The notes below the pieces were generated by a model. The model was given only the letters and a program-made list of their open reading frames with translations. It did no database searches and had not been told where the DNA came from. 7,933 nt of DNA from contig DIWP01000027.1 in NCBI GenBank assembly GCA_002423545.1, forward strand, positions 1 through 7,933, in the 5' to 3' direction. Position 1 is the first letter of the stretch; each line of letters begins with the position of its first letter. Both the position numbers and the translations under genes were made by a program. The stretch is from Thermoleophilia bacterium UBA6103. GTDB taxonomy: Bacteria; Actinomycetota; Thermoleophilia; UBA2241. This document shows, in pieces, positions 1 to 7,232 of the stretch.

Positions 1-798
1 CGGGTCCGGTGCCTGATTCTCGACGTGAAAGAGACCGCCAGCCAGGTCAAGATCATCCTCTCGCGAACGCATCCGGACTTCATCCGGCGTCTGTTCGAGT
101 CCGAGGTGCCCGAGATCGCCGAGGGGATCATTGAAATTCGTGCTTTGGCCCGCGAGGCGGGGTACCGAAGCAAGGTCGCCGTAACGTCGTTCGACGACAA
201 GGTGGACCCCGTCGGGGCCTGCGTCGGCGTGCGGGGCAGCCGGATCAAGAACATCGTCGACGAGCTTGGCGGCGAGAAGATCGACATCGTTCGTTGGAAT
301 GAATCCTCGCAGACCCTGGTGGCCAACGCCCTGATGCCGGCGAAAGTCAGCGAGATCGCCTTGTGTTTCGAGCTGGGGCGGGCCACGGTCGTCGTGGAAG
401 AGGATCAACTGAGCTTAGCGATCGGCAAGCACGGCCAGAATGTCCGGCTGGCCGCCCGGCTGACCGGCTGGGATATCGACATCCTGACCCCGGACGAGTA
501 CAACCAGGGGATCGAGCGGCTCGCCGGCACCGTCAAGGGGGTCGAAGGGGCCGACGACGTGATTGTAGACAAGCTCATCGCACTGGGAATCATCTCGGTG
601 CTCGATCTCGATGATGTGGGAGCCGACCCGCTGGTGGCGGAACTGAAGCTGGACCGCCAGCTCGCCGCGAAACTGGTCGAGGCGGCGGACCGCGAGGCCA
701 AGGCGTTGACCGCGGAAGCGGACAACAAGCAGGCGCAGAAACAAATGGCTCAACAGGCGAAGGCGTTAGAGACGACGCCTCTCGATGATCTTGAGTAA
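1..798 (+). CDS. nusA: Transcription termination/antitermination factor NusA (5'-truncated)
   Basis: NusA binds RNA polymerase and nascent RNA and modulates pausing, termination and antitermination. Only the last 265 codons are visible. The reading frame is open from base 1, so the GTG at 25 is an internal Val and not a start; the visible part begins at the end of the S1 domain. A first KH domain carries DPVGACVGVRG (about bases 205-237), and a second KH domain carries LAIGKHGQNVRLAARLTGW with its GxxG loop (about 415-474). An Ala/Glu/Gln/Lys-rich tail follows a single short helical repeat near GVEGADD (about 541-561). The stop is TAA at 796-798, the only TAA among the genes here. Neighbours: infB begins 14 bases later; the ylxR and ylxQ genes that lie between nusA and infB in Gram-positive operons are absent. 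The KH2-flanking sequence and the tail look Planctomycetota-like to me, from memory and not from a search. Arg codons favour CGG (9 of 17), unlike the downstream genes. Confidence 0.95.
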   Translation, partial: RVRCLILDVKETASQVKIILSRTHPDFIRRLFESEVPEIAEGIIEIRALAREAGYRSKVAVTSFDDKVDPVGACVGVRGSRIKNIVDELGGEKIDIVRWNESSQTLVANALMPAKVSEIALCFELGRATVVVEEDQLSLAIGKHGQNVRLAARLTGWDIDILTPDEYNQGIERLAGTVKGVEGADDVIVDKLIALGIISVLDLDDVGADPLVAELKLDRQLAAKLVEAADREAKALTAEADNKQAQKQMAQQAKALETTPLDDLE

Positions 799-812
799 GA
801 CGTGGAGGCTTT

Positions 813-3563
813 TTGGCTACTACAAGAGTGTATATTTTGGCTCGCGAGCTCGGTGTCAAGAGTTCGGCGATCGTGAAGAAGTGCCAGGATGAAGGCCTGG
901 ACGTCAGGAACCACATGGCCACGATCTCCGCCGGTCTGGCGGCGACGATCCGAGAGTGGTTCAGTGAGGGAGAGAACGTCACCACCGTGGAGACGGCCGA
1001 TAAGGTGGACCTGGAAGAGGTCCGTGTCAAGAGAAAGCCTGCGCACATGGAAGGTGCGCTGGGAACGCTCGAATCGGACGGTGAGGAGGCCGAGACAGCA
1101 GTCCTCGAGCCGCAGGAGTTTCCCACTGAGTCGATAGTCGAGCAGGAGCCCGAGCCTGTTATCGCGGAGGAGCCGCCGGTCGTCGCGCCGCAGCCCGTCG
1201 AAGCGGCGGAGGTTGAGCCCGAGCCGGTTGCCCCGGCGGCCCCGGAGATTTCTCCGGTCCCGGCCGTCGCGGCCGAGGCGCCGCGAGAAGCGCCCCCGAT
1301 GGTGGAAGTAAAGGCCCCGGAGCCGCCCAAGCCCGTGGAAAAGCCCAAGCCCCCGATTGAGGTCCTGCCGGCCGGGCCGATGCTGCACAAGCCCAAGCCC
1401 GCCAAGCTCAGCGGACCCCAGGTCGTTCGCGTCGAGGCGCCGGAGCCCATGGACCGTCCGCGGTCCAGGTTCAAGCCTCGCTACGACGCCCCGGTGACCC
1501 AGCCCCTGATGTACAAGGGCAAGGACGCCGCTGCCGCCGGGAGGCCGGCGAAACCGGCGGTCGGATCCGAGGTCGCCGACAAGAAGGGCGTCAAATCCCG
1601 GAGCACCAAGGACCGCACGCACGGCCGCCGCAAGGAAGAGGTGGAAGAAGAGGCCAAGAAGGCCAAGCTGCACAAGAACTGGCGGCAGCGGGACATCGAG
1701 GAGCGGCAGGCGCGTCTGACTGCTGCCGGCGGGGAGGGTCTGCGCCTCCGGCCGACCCGGCGAATCGCCTCCAAGAGCTCCCGCGAGAGCGCCGTCTCGG
1801 TCCGACCCAAATCAGTCGTCATGGGCGAACCGATCCTGGTGAAGGATCTGTCGGCCGCCCTGGCGGTCAAGGCCACCGACATCATCGCCAAGTTGATGAA
1901 GCAGGGCGTCATGGCCACGGCCAACCAGTCCATCCGCAGCGACGTGGCCGAGCTGGTGGCCCTGGAGTTCGATACGGAGCTGATCGTCGAGCGAAAGGCG
2001 ACCCTGGAAGAAGAAATCCAGAAGGAGTTCGACCAGCGGGAGCGAGCGAACCTCAAGAGGCGGCCGATCGTCGCGGCCATGCTGGGCCACGTCGACCACG
2101 GCAAGACGAGCCTGCTGGACCGAATCCGCAAGACTCACGTGGCGGCCGGCGAGGCCGGCGGCATCACGCAGCACATCGGCGCCTATCAGGTCGTGCACGA
2201 CGGCAAGCAGATCACGTTCGTCGACACCCCCGGCCACGAGGCGTTCACCGCCATGCGGGCGCGCGGCGCCAAGATCACCGACATCGCGACCATCGTGGTC
2301 GCCGCCGACGACGGCGTCATGCCGCAGACCATCGAGGCCATCGATCACGCCAAGGCCGCCGAGGTACCGATCGTCATCGCGGTCAACAAGATCGACAAGC
2401 CCGATGCCAACCCCGACAAGGTCAAGCAGCAGCTCACCGAGTTCGAGATCGTGCCTGAGGAGTGGGGCGGCGAGAACGTCTTCGTCGAAGTGAGCGCCAA
2501 GAAGCGTCAGGGGCTCGACAACTTCCTCGAGATGCTGCTGCTCGTGGCCGAGGTCGCCGACCTTAAGGCCAATCCCGAGGCGCCGGCCAGCGGCTTCATC
2601 ATCGAGTCGCGTGTGGACGCCGGGCGCGGCGTGGTGGTCTCCATGCTGGTGTCTCGCGGTACGCTGCACGTGGGCGACGGCATCGTCGCCGGCATGGCGG
2701 CCGGCCGCGTGCGCGCCATGCGCGACTTCCGCGGCGAGCCGCTCGAGGCGGCCGGCCCGTCGACACCGGTGGAGATCATCGGCTTCGACCAGCTGCCGGA
2801 CGCCGGCGAGCTCTGCCGCGTCGTCGAAGACGAGAAGACGGCGCGAGCCCTGGCCCAGAAGCGGGCCAACCGCGTCAAGGCCGAGCAGCTCGCCCAGCAA
2901 CGGGCGGTGACGCTCGACGACCTGTATGCCCGCATCGCCGCCGGTCGAGTCGAGGAGCTCAGCCTCATCGTCAAGGCAGACGTCCAGGGGAGCCTCGAAG
3001 CCCTCCAGGATGCGCTCACGCAGATCCAGCACGAAGAGGTGAAGATCCGCATCATCCGCTCCGGCGTCGGCGCGGTCACGGAGTCGGACGTCATGCTGGC
3101 GGCAGCTTCACAGGCCATCATCATCGGCTTCAACGTGCGTCCCAACGTCTCGGCCGCGGCGCTGGCCGAACAGGAGGGCGTGGACATCCGGACCTACCGC
3201 GTCATCTATAAGGCGACGGAAGAGGTCCGGGCGGCGCTCATGGGCATGCTCAAGCCGCAGTACGCCGAACAGGTCGTCGGCAGCGCCGAGGTACGCCAGA
3301 CGTTCCGCGCCTCGCGCGTCGGCACCATCGCCGGCTCCTTCGTCACCGACGGGGTCATCCCGCGCAACGCCGGCGTACGCCTCGTCCGCGACGGTACGGT
3401 GGTGTTCGAGGGGCGCATCGGCTCGCTCAAGCGCTTCCAGGAAGACGTCCGCGAGGTCCAGTCGGGCTTCGAGTGCGGCATCCTTCTCGACGGCTTCAAC
3501 GACATCAAGGAGGGCGATGTGATCGAAGCCTACGAGAGCCGAGAAGTGGCGCGTGAAGCGTGA
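813..3563 (+). CDS. infB: Translation initiation factor IF-2 (TTG start; possible mosaic gene)
   Basis: IF2 is the GTPase that brings initiator tRNA to the 30S subunit and promotes 50S joining in the cytoplasm. The protein has 916 residues. In order: an IF2N-type domain (about 1-55, RVYILARELGVKSSAIV), a long Pro/Glu/Lys/Ala-rich linker (about 60-335), a second IF2N domain (about 338-405), the GTPase domain with GHVDHGKT at 425-432, DTPGHE at 471-476, NKID at 525-528 and SAK at 561-563, then domain II (about 595-690), domain III (about 715-810, ADVQGSLEAL) and the C2 fMet-tRNA-binding domain (about 820-910, ECGILLDGFNDIKEGDVIEAYE). All nucleotide-binding motifs are intact. The start is TTG 813: a GGAGG lies at 804-808, an in-frame stop lies upstream (792), and no other start codon occurs between them. 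The next candidates, GTG 828 and TTG 837, are too far from the GGAGG. Codon use and family resemblance change between the N- and C-terminal parts (see findings). The gene ends 11 bases inside the next gene. Confidence 0.96.
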   Translation: MATTRVYILARELGVKSSAIVKKCQDEGLDVRNHMATISAGLAATIREWFSEGENVTTVETADKVDLEEVRVKRKPAHMEGALGTLESDGEEAETAVLEPQEFPTESIVEQEPEPVIAEEPPVVAPQPVEAAEVEPEPVAPAAPEISPVPAVAAEAPREAPPMVEVKAPEPPKPVEKPKPPIEVLPAGPMLHKPKPAKLSGPQVVRVEAPEPMDRPRSRFKPRYDAPVTQPLMYKGKDAAAAGRPAKPAVGSEVADKKGVKSRSTKDRTHGRRKEEVEEEAKKAKLHKNWRQRDIEERQARLTAAGGEGLRLRPTRRIASKSSRESAVSVRPKSVVMGEPILVKDLSAALAVKATDIIAKLMKQGVMATANQSIRSDVAELVALEFDTELIVERKATLEEEIQKEFDQRERANLKRRPIVAAMLGHVDHGKTSLLDRIRKTHVAAGEAGGITQHIGAYQVVHDGKQITFVDTPGHEAFTAMRARGAKITDIATIVVAADDGVMPQTIEAIDHAKAAEVPIVIAVNKIDKPDANPDKVKQQLTEFEIVPEEWGGENVFVEVSAKKRQGLDNFLEMLLLVAEVADLKANPEAPASGFIIESRVDAGRGVVVSMLVSRGTLHVGDGIVAGMAAGRVRAMRDFRGEPLEAAGPSTPVEIIGFDQLPDAGELCRVVEDEKTARALAQKRANRVKAEQLAQQRAVTLDDLYARIAAGRVEELSLIVKADVQGSLEALQDALTQIQHEEVKIRIIRSGVGAVTESDVMLAAASQAIIIGFNVRPNVSAAALAEQEGVDIRTYRVIYKATEEVRAALMGMLKPQYAEQVVGSAEVRQTFRASRVGTIAGSFVTDGVIPRNAGVRLVRDGTVVFEGRIGSLKRFQEDVREVQSGFECGILLDGFNDIKEGDVIEAYESREVAREA

Positions 3564-3876
3564 GCCGACGCTCGGCGTCCTGCTTCTCGAGCTGCGCTTC
3601 CCGACCAGCCGGTCGCTGAAGGAGAAGCGGGGACCGCTCGCCTCGCTGCGCGACACCGTGCAGCAGCGCTTCCATGCCGCCTTCAGCGAAGTCGGACACC
3701 ACGAGACCTGGCAGCGGGCGATGGTCCTCATCGTGGTGGCGTCCTCGTCGATCTCCCAGGCCGAGCGCCAGGTCGCCGAGATCGAGCGCTACGTGCACAG
3801 CCGGCACGACTACGAGGTCGGCCGCACGCTCGTCAGGTCGATCGACGACGTCGCGTCGATCTGGGACACAGAGTGA
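3553..3876 (+). CDS. DUF503 family protein (YlxP-like)
   Basis: This 107-residue protein matches the small DUF503/YlxP family. The family sits after infB in many Gram-positive-type operons and has been linked to ribosome maturation, but its biochemical role is not settled. The sequence shows a ferredoxin-like pattern: a first strand (LGVLLLELRFP), the family signature RSLKEKRGPLASLRD, FHAAFSEVGHHETWQRA, and a second hydrophobic strand (MVLIVVASSS) before a helix. The length is typical. The start is GTG 3553, overlapping the last 11 bases of infB; no earlier start codon is in frame close by, and no strong Shine-Dalgarno is visible, so translation is probably coupled to infB. The TGA stop at 3874-3876 overlaps the start of the purine-rich ribosome-binding stretch of rbfA. 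I give no gene symbol because ylxP is a Bacillus locus name. Confidence 0.85.
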   Translation: MKREPTLGVLLLELRFPTSRSLKEKRGPLASLRDTVQQRFHAAFSEVGHHETWQRAMVLIVVASSSISQAERQVAEIERYVHSRHDYEVGRTLVRSIDDVASIWDTE

Positions 3877-3877
3877 G

Positions 3878-3885
3878 AGGAGGTG
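3878..3885 (+). promoter_or_regulatory. Shine-Dalgarno of rbfA (decides the start)
   Basis: AGGAGGTG is a full-length match to the anti-Shine-Dalgarno end of 16S rRNA. It contains the GTG at 3883, which therefore cannot be the initiator. The next in-frame GTG at 3889 lies 5 bases after AGGAGG, an acceptable spacing, and gives MNRRLYKVNESLREV, the normal RbfA N-terminus. Confidence 0.85.
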
Positions 3886-3888
3886 GCT

Positions 3889-4347
3889 GTGAACCGCCGT
3901 CTCTACAAGGTGAACGAATCGCTTCGTGAGGTCGTCTCCGAGGCCATCGACCGCGAGGTCAAGGACCCGAGGCTCGGATTCGTCACGGTGACCGGCGTCG
4001 AGACCTCGCCGGACCTGCGCGAGGCCCGCGTGTACGTCAGCGTGCTCGGCGACCAGGCGCAGCGTGACGAGACGCTCGCGGCGCTGCAGTCGGCGCACGG
4101 CCTTCTGCAGGCGCGCGTGGCGGCACGCATCCGGCTCAAGCGTACGCCACGTCTCACGTTCCTCTACGACGATACGATCGATCGCGCCATGCACATCGAC
4201 GATCTGCTCCGGCGTCAGGCCGAGGAGCTGGCCGCCGTCCGGGGTGATCAGGACGCCGACTCCGGCTCCGACATGGTGGGTGGGAACGACCCCGGCTCCG
4301 ACGAGGAGGCGGCGCGCGACGACGACCTGCGCCGGGACGATGCCTGA
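3889..4347 (+). CDS. rbfA: 30S ribosome-binding factor RbfA
   Basis: RbfA is a KH-fold assembly factor that binds the immature 30S subunit near the 5' helix of 16S rRNA and helps late maturation, especially in the cold. The 152-residue product has the family core from residue 1 to about 115: RLYKVNESLREVVSEAI (helix), DPRLGFVTVTGVETSPDL, ARVYVSVLG (strand), and RLKRTPRLTFLYDDTIDRAM. The start is placed at GTG 3889 because the upstream GTG 3883 lies inside the Shine-Dalgarno. About 30 residues after DDLLRRQAEEL form an acidic, Gly/Ser/Asp-rich tail that looks disordered, with DSGSD and DPGSD repeated 10 codons apart. Similar variable tails occur in RbfA proteins. The stop TGA at 4345-4347 overlaps the start of the DHH gene (ATG 4340), which suggests coupled translation. 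Confidence 0.93.
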   Translation: MNRRLYKVNESLREVVSEAIDREVKDPRLGFVTVTGVETSPDLREARVYVSVLGDQAQRDETLAALQSAHGLLQARVAARIRLKRTPRLTFLYDDTIDRAMHIDDLLRRQAEELAAVRGDQDADSGSDMVGGNDPGSDEEAARDDDLRRDDA

Positions 4348-5311
4348 CGACGGAGACATCCAGGCTGCGGCGACGCTGGTGCGGACCACGGCTCGGGCCG
4401 CGGTCGCGGTGCACGAGGACCCCGACCTCGACGCGCTCGGCGCCGCCGTCGGTCTCATCGACCTGCTCGACCTCTGCGGAGAACACGGTGTTCTGCGCGT
4501 GCGTCCGGGCACTGAGTTGCCGCGCTGTGACTGGTTCCTGGACGTCGCCACGGTGCAGCACGGCCCCCCGGCAAGCGGCGAGACGCTTTTCGTCGTGGAC
4601 TCCGGCAGCCTCGAGCGCACCGCTCTCGACCTCCAGGGCTGGGTCGGCACGGTGGTCAACATCGACCACCACCCCGACAACGAACGCTTCGGCGACGTCG
4701 CTCTCGTGCGACCGGCGGCGAGCAGCGCGGCAGAGATCGTCTGCCAGATCGCCGAGGCTCTCGGTCGCGTGCCGACGCCGCGCGGGGCGACCGCCCTCTA
4801 TACGGGTATCCTGTTCGACACCGGCCACTTCCGGCATGCGTCCACCGGCGCCGGCGCCCTGCGCGCCGCCGCCGCCATGGTGGAGGCCGGCGCCAGGCCC
4901 GACGCGGTCTATCGAGAGGTCTACGAGGACCGTACACTCGCCGATCTTCGCCTCTGGGCCCGCGCCGTCGCCAATGCCATGCCGCTGGCCGGCGGGCGCG
5001 CCGTGGTCAGCGTGCTGACCGAGAGGGACATCGCCGCGTGCGGCGGGTCCGACCGTGCCACCGGGGTCGTGGAGACGCTGCGCAGCGCCCGCGGTGTCGA
5101 GGTCGCGGCGCTCGTCCGCGCCGAGCCACGCCGATCGCTCACCAAGGTCAGCCTGCGCTCTGTCGGCTTCGACGTCGGCGCCTTGGCGCGCTCCCGGGGC
5201 GGCGGCGGTCATCGCATGGCCGCCGGCTTCACCACAGATGAGAGTCCCGAGGAGGTGGCGGCATGGCTCAGTACCGAACTCGACGCGTGCCTGTCGACGG
5301 CGTCCTGCTGA
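4340..5311 (+). CDS. nrnA: DHH/DHHA1 phosphoesterase, NrnA-like (nanoRNase / pAp phosphatase)
   Basis: NrnA-type enzymes are cytoplasmic Mn2+-dependent phosphoesterases that degrade 2-5 nt RNAs, pAp and in some species linear or cyclic dinucleotides. The 323-residue product carries the family motifs: HEDPDLDALG with H25, D29 and D31; LFVVDSGS (motif II Asp); NIDHHPDN with D109-H110-H111; LYTGILFDTGHFRH with D160; and the C-terminal DHHA1 signature GGGGHRMAAGF beginning at residue 287. All metal-binding positions I can identify are present, so it should be active. ATG 4340 is the natural start: it gives a full-length family N-terminus, and the frame continues upstream only as a shadow of rbfA. 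It overlaps rbfA by 8 bases and has no clear Shine-Dalgarno, which fits coupling. Its end overlaps truB by 49 bases. The exact substrate (nanoRNA, pAp or c-di-AMP products) cannot be told from sequence. Confidence 0.9.
   Translation: MPDDGDIQAAATLVRTTARAAVAVHEDPDLDALGAAVGLIDLLDLCGEHGVLRVRPGTELPRCDWFLDVATVQHGPPASGETLFVVDSGSLERTALDLQGWVGTVVNIDHHPDNERFGDVALVRPAASSAAEIVCQIAEALGRVPTPRGATALYTGILFDTGHFRHASTGAGALRAAAAMVEAGARPDAVYREVYEDRTLADLRLWARAVANAMPLAGGRAVVSVLTERDIAACGGSDRATGVVETLRSARGVEVAALVRAEPRRSLTKVSLRSVGFDVGALARSRGGGGHRMAAGFTTDESPEEVAAWLSTELDACLSTASC
5250..5257 (+). promoter_or_regulatory. Shine-Dalgarno of truB inside the DHH gene
   Basis: AGGAGGTG lies inside the last codons of the DHH gene, 7 bases (counted from GGAGG) before ATG 5263. 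It supports ATG 5263 rather than GTG 5287 as the truB start and lets ribosomes load on truB independently of the upstream stop. Confidence 0.8.
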
Positions 5312-6174
5312 TCGACAAGCCCCCCGACGTCACGTCCCACGACGTCGTCGCCCGTGTGCGCCGTCAGGTTCGGCCGCTGGTGAAGAAGGTCGGTCACGCC
5401 GGCACGCTCGACCCCTTCGCCACAGGACTGCTGGTGGTCGTAGTCGGCAAGGCGACCAAGATCGCGCGCTTCTTTGTCGATCTGCCCAAGGAGTACGTGT
5501 GCACCGTCCGCTTCGGGATCGCTTCTGACACCGGCGACCTCACCGGACGGCTCACCGAGACCGGCCGCTCGGCCACTCTCGCCGAGGTCGAGGCGGTGCT
5601 GGGGCGCTTTCTCGGCCGCATCGAACAGCGCGTCCCCATGACCTCGGCCGTCAAGATCGACGGGGAGCGCCTGTACCGCAAGGCACACCGCGGCGAAGTC
5701 GTCGAGACCCCCATCAAGGAGATCGAGATCACGGCCATCGAGATCCTGTCCTTCGACGAGCCGGAGCAGGCGATGCGCTGCCGGATCGCCTGCTCCAAGG
5801 GCACGTATGTCCGCCAGCTTGCCATCGACATCGGCGAGGCCGTCGGCGCCGGCGCGCATCTGCACTCGCTGTCGCGCACGGCGGTCGGTGAGTTGCGCCT
5901 CGAGGACGCGCAGCCGCTGGACGTCTTCGAATCGACCATCGCCGATCAGGGGGGGCCGGAGGGCGGTATCGCCGGCCTGCTGGCGCCCGGCCGCGCGCTC
6001 GATTTCCTGCCGACGCTGGACATCAGCGCCGCCCAGGTGGCGGCGATCCGTAACGGGGCGCGCGTGCCGGGAGCGGCGCCGGGTCCGGTCTGCCTGTCCC
6101 ATCGCGGCGAGCTGGTGGCCGTCTACGAGCCGGTCGACGACGGGCGCAGCCTCAAGCCGGTGGTCGTCTTCTGA
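5263..6174 (+). CDS. truB: tRNA pseudouridine(55) synthase TruB
   Basis: TruB converts U55 of the T-psi-C loop of tRNAs to pseudouridine and also acts as a tRNA chaperone. The 303-residue product opens with the family motif VDGVLLIDKPPDVTSHDVV. The catalytic Asp is D50 in GHAGTLDPFATGLL. Y78 in KEYVCTVRFG stands where the active-site Tyr of the family is found. KIDGERLYRKAHRGE (around 130-143) and SKGTYVRQLAIDIG (Y182, R184) complete the active site, followed by LHSLSRTAVGEL. The C-terminal region after about residue 240 (ISAAQVAAIRNGARVPG) is a PUA-like extension. The ATG 5263 start is fixed by a strong Shine-Dalgarno. The gene overlaps the DHH gene by 49 bases in another frame, and ribF follows after 43 bases. 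Nothing is missing or broken. Confidence 0.96.
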   Translation: MAQYRTRRVPVDGVLLIDKPPDVTSHDVVARVRRQVRPLVKKVGHAGTLDPFATGLLVVVVGKATKIARFFVDLPKEYVCTVRFGIASDTGDLTGRLTETGRSATLAEVEAVLGRFLGRIEQRVPMTSAVKIDGERLYRKAHRGEVVETPIKEIEITAIEILSFDEPEQAMRCRIACSKGTYVRQLAIDIGEAVGAGAHLHSLSRTAVGELRLEDAQPLDVFESTIADQGGPEGGIAGLLAPGRALDFLPTLDISAAQVAAIRNGARVPGAAPGPVCLSHRGELVAVYEPVDDGRSLKPVVVF

Positions 6175-6217
6175 GCTCGTCCGCCACATCTGCCCGCTGC
6201 CGACCGGAGGGGACCCG

Positions 6218-7180
6218 ATGACCCGGGTCTACCGCTCTCTGGAAGCCGTTCCGGACGCACGGCGCGCGGTCGCGGTCGGCACCTTCGACGGGGTACACGT
6301 GGGCCATCGCGCCGTGATCGCGGCAGCCTGCGACGCGGCCCGCCGCGAAGGCTGGCGGAGCTCCGTCCTCACCTTCGACCGCCACCCGCTCGCCCAGATC
6401 GCGCCGCAGCGCCAGCCGCGCCTGCTCACGCCGCTCGACGAGAAGATCGCGTTGCTCACCGACATCGGGCCCGACGAGATCGTGCTGCTTCCGTTCACCG
6501 CCGAGCTCGCCGAGATGCTGGCGGACGATTTCTGCCGCGACATCCTGGCCGCCGCGCTCGGCGCCGGGGCCGTCGTCGTGGGCCAGAACTTCACCTTCGG
6601 GGCCGCCGCCGCGGCGGGACCGGTGGAGCTGGCGGCCGCCGGCCGGGAGCTGGGGTTCCGTGCGGTCGTCGTGCCGCTTGCCGTCGCCGACGCCGAGCCG
6701 ATCAGCTCCACGCGCATCCGCCGGCTCCTCGCCGGTGGCCGGCTCGAGGAGGTCCGTATCATCCTCGGACGGCCTCCCGGCACGCACGGCAAGGTCGTCG
6801 GCGGCTGGCAGCGCGGGCGCACCCTGGGTGTGCCGACGGCCAACCTCGACGTGGAGGTGGGCACCATCTTCCCGGGTCGCGGCGTGTACGCCGGTCGCGC
6901 TCTGGTCGACGGCACCTGGTACCGGACGGCCGTGAACGTCGGCCACAATCCCACCTTCCACAGCGCCGACGAAGAGACGACCACCGTCCGCATCGAGGCC
7001 CACCTGCTCGGTTTCAGCGGCGACCTCTACGGCAAGCGCATCCGCGTCGACTTCCTGCACAAGATCCGCGACGAGGAGCGCTTCGAGCGCGTCGACGAGC
7101 TGGTGGACCGCATGCGGCGCGACATCGAGGTGACGCGGCACCTCGACGACGAGGCGCTGGCGCAGGTCGGCCTGGCCTGA
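6218..7180 (+). CDS. ribF: Bifunctional riboflavin kinase / FAD synthetase RibF
   Basis: RibF phosphorylates riboflavin to FMN and adenylylates FMN to FAD. The 320-residue product starts with the nucleotidyltransferase domain: VGTFDGVHVGHRAVI (residues 20-34, holding the HxGH signature H27-V-G-H30), GQNFTFG, and ISSTRIRRLLAGG at 162-174. The riboflavin kinase domain follows from about residue 185, with RGRTLGVPTANLDVE (PTAN at 206-209, the Mg-ATP-binding motif), VNVGHNPTF, and IEAHLLGFSGDLYG in which E260 matches the catalytic Glu. ATG 6218 is chosen because GGAGG lies at 6206-6210, 7 bases upstream, and the protein then has the usual family N-terminus; the frame is open further upstream only as a truB shadow. 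It is the last gene of the tightly packed run: a 161-base gap with a hairpin, a possible promoter and a leader follows. I see no FMN riboswitch in front of it. Confidence 0.96.
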   Translation: MTRVYRSLEAVPDARRAVAVGTFDGVHVGHRAVIAAACDAARREGWRSSVLTFDRHPLAQIAPQRQPRLLTPLDEKIALLTDIGPDEIVLLPFTAELAEMLADDFCRDILAAALGAGAVVVGQNFTFGAAAAAGPVELAAAGRELGFRAVVVPLAVADAEPISSTRIRRLLAGGRLEEVRIILGRPPGTHGKVVGGWQRGRTLGVPTANLDVEVGTIFPGRGVYAGRALVDGTWYRTAVNVGHNPTFHSADEETTTVRIEAHLLGFSGDLYGKRIRVDFLHKIRDEERFERVDELVDRMRRDIEVTRHLDDEALAQVGLA

Positions 7181-7189
7181 ACCGGAGAC

Positions 7190-7208
7190 GGCGGCGTGTC
7201 ACGCCGCC
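7190..7208 (+). terminator. GC hairpin after ribF, possible weak terminator
   Basis: GGCGGCGTG and CACGCCGCC are perfect reverse complements separated by one T; realistically this is an 8-bp stem with a 3-base loop. It starts 10 bases after the ribF stop, the usual place for a terminator. No T-run follows (the next bases are C-rich), so it is not a canonical intrinsic terminator. It could be a Rho-linked end, a partial attenuator, or a 3'-end-protecting or processing hairpin. Confidence 0.4.
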
Positions 7209-7232
7209 ACCGCCGCCACGACGCCGCCCGGT

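Noticed and set aside
25..27. GTG as a nusA start
   Set aside because: The frame is open from base 1 and the residues before it continue the S1 domain; the gene is cut by the window edge.
590..1474. 294-codon open frame on the minus strand over nusA/infB
   Set aside because: Low-complexity Ser/Gly/Thr translation opposite the infB linker; typical antisense shadow in high-GC DNA.
1812..3032. 406-codon open frame on the minus strand within infB
   Set aside because: Antisense to the conserved GTPase and domain II/III coding sequence; Asp/His/Gly/Leu-rich with no recognisable domain.
3883..3885. GTG as the rbfA start
   Set aside because: It lies inside the Shine-Dalgarno AGGAGGTG; GTG 3889 has suitable spacing.
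4064..4339. Upstream extension of the DHH gene within rbfA
   Set aside because: Arg/Ser-rich out-of-frame translation of rbfA; the family N-terminus begins at ATG 4340.
5807..6217. Upstream extension of ribF within truB
   Set aside because: Shadow of truB; a Shine-Dalgarno and the conserved N-terminus place the start at 6218.
6175..6217. FMN riboswitch before ribF
   Set aside because: The 43-base gap is far too short for the FMN aptamer and shows no matching conserved blocks.
4154..7141. Long minus-strand frames (4154-5212, 5209-6189, 6152-7141)
   Set aside because: Each mirrors a well-supported plus-strand gene (DHH, truB, ribF), with biased composition and no family resemblance.
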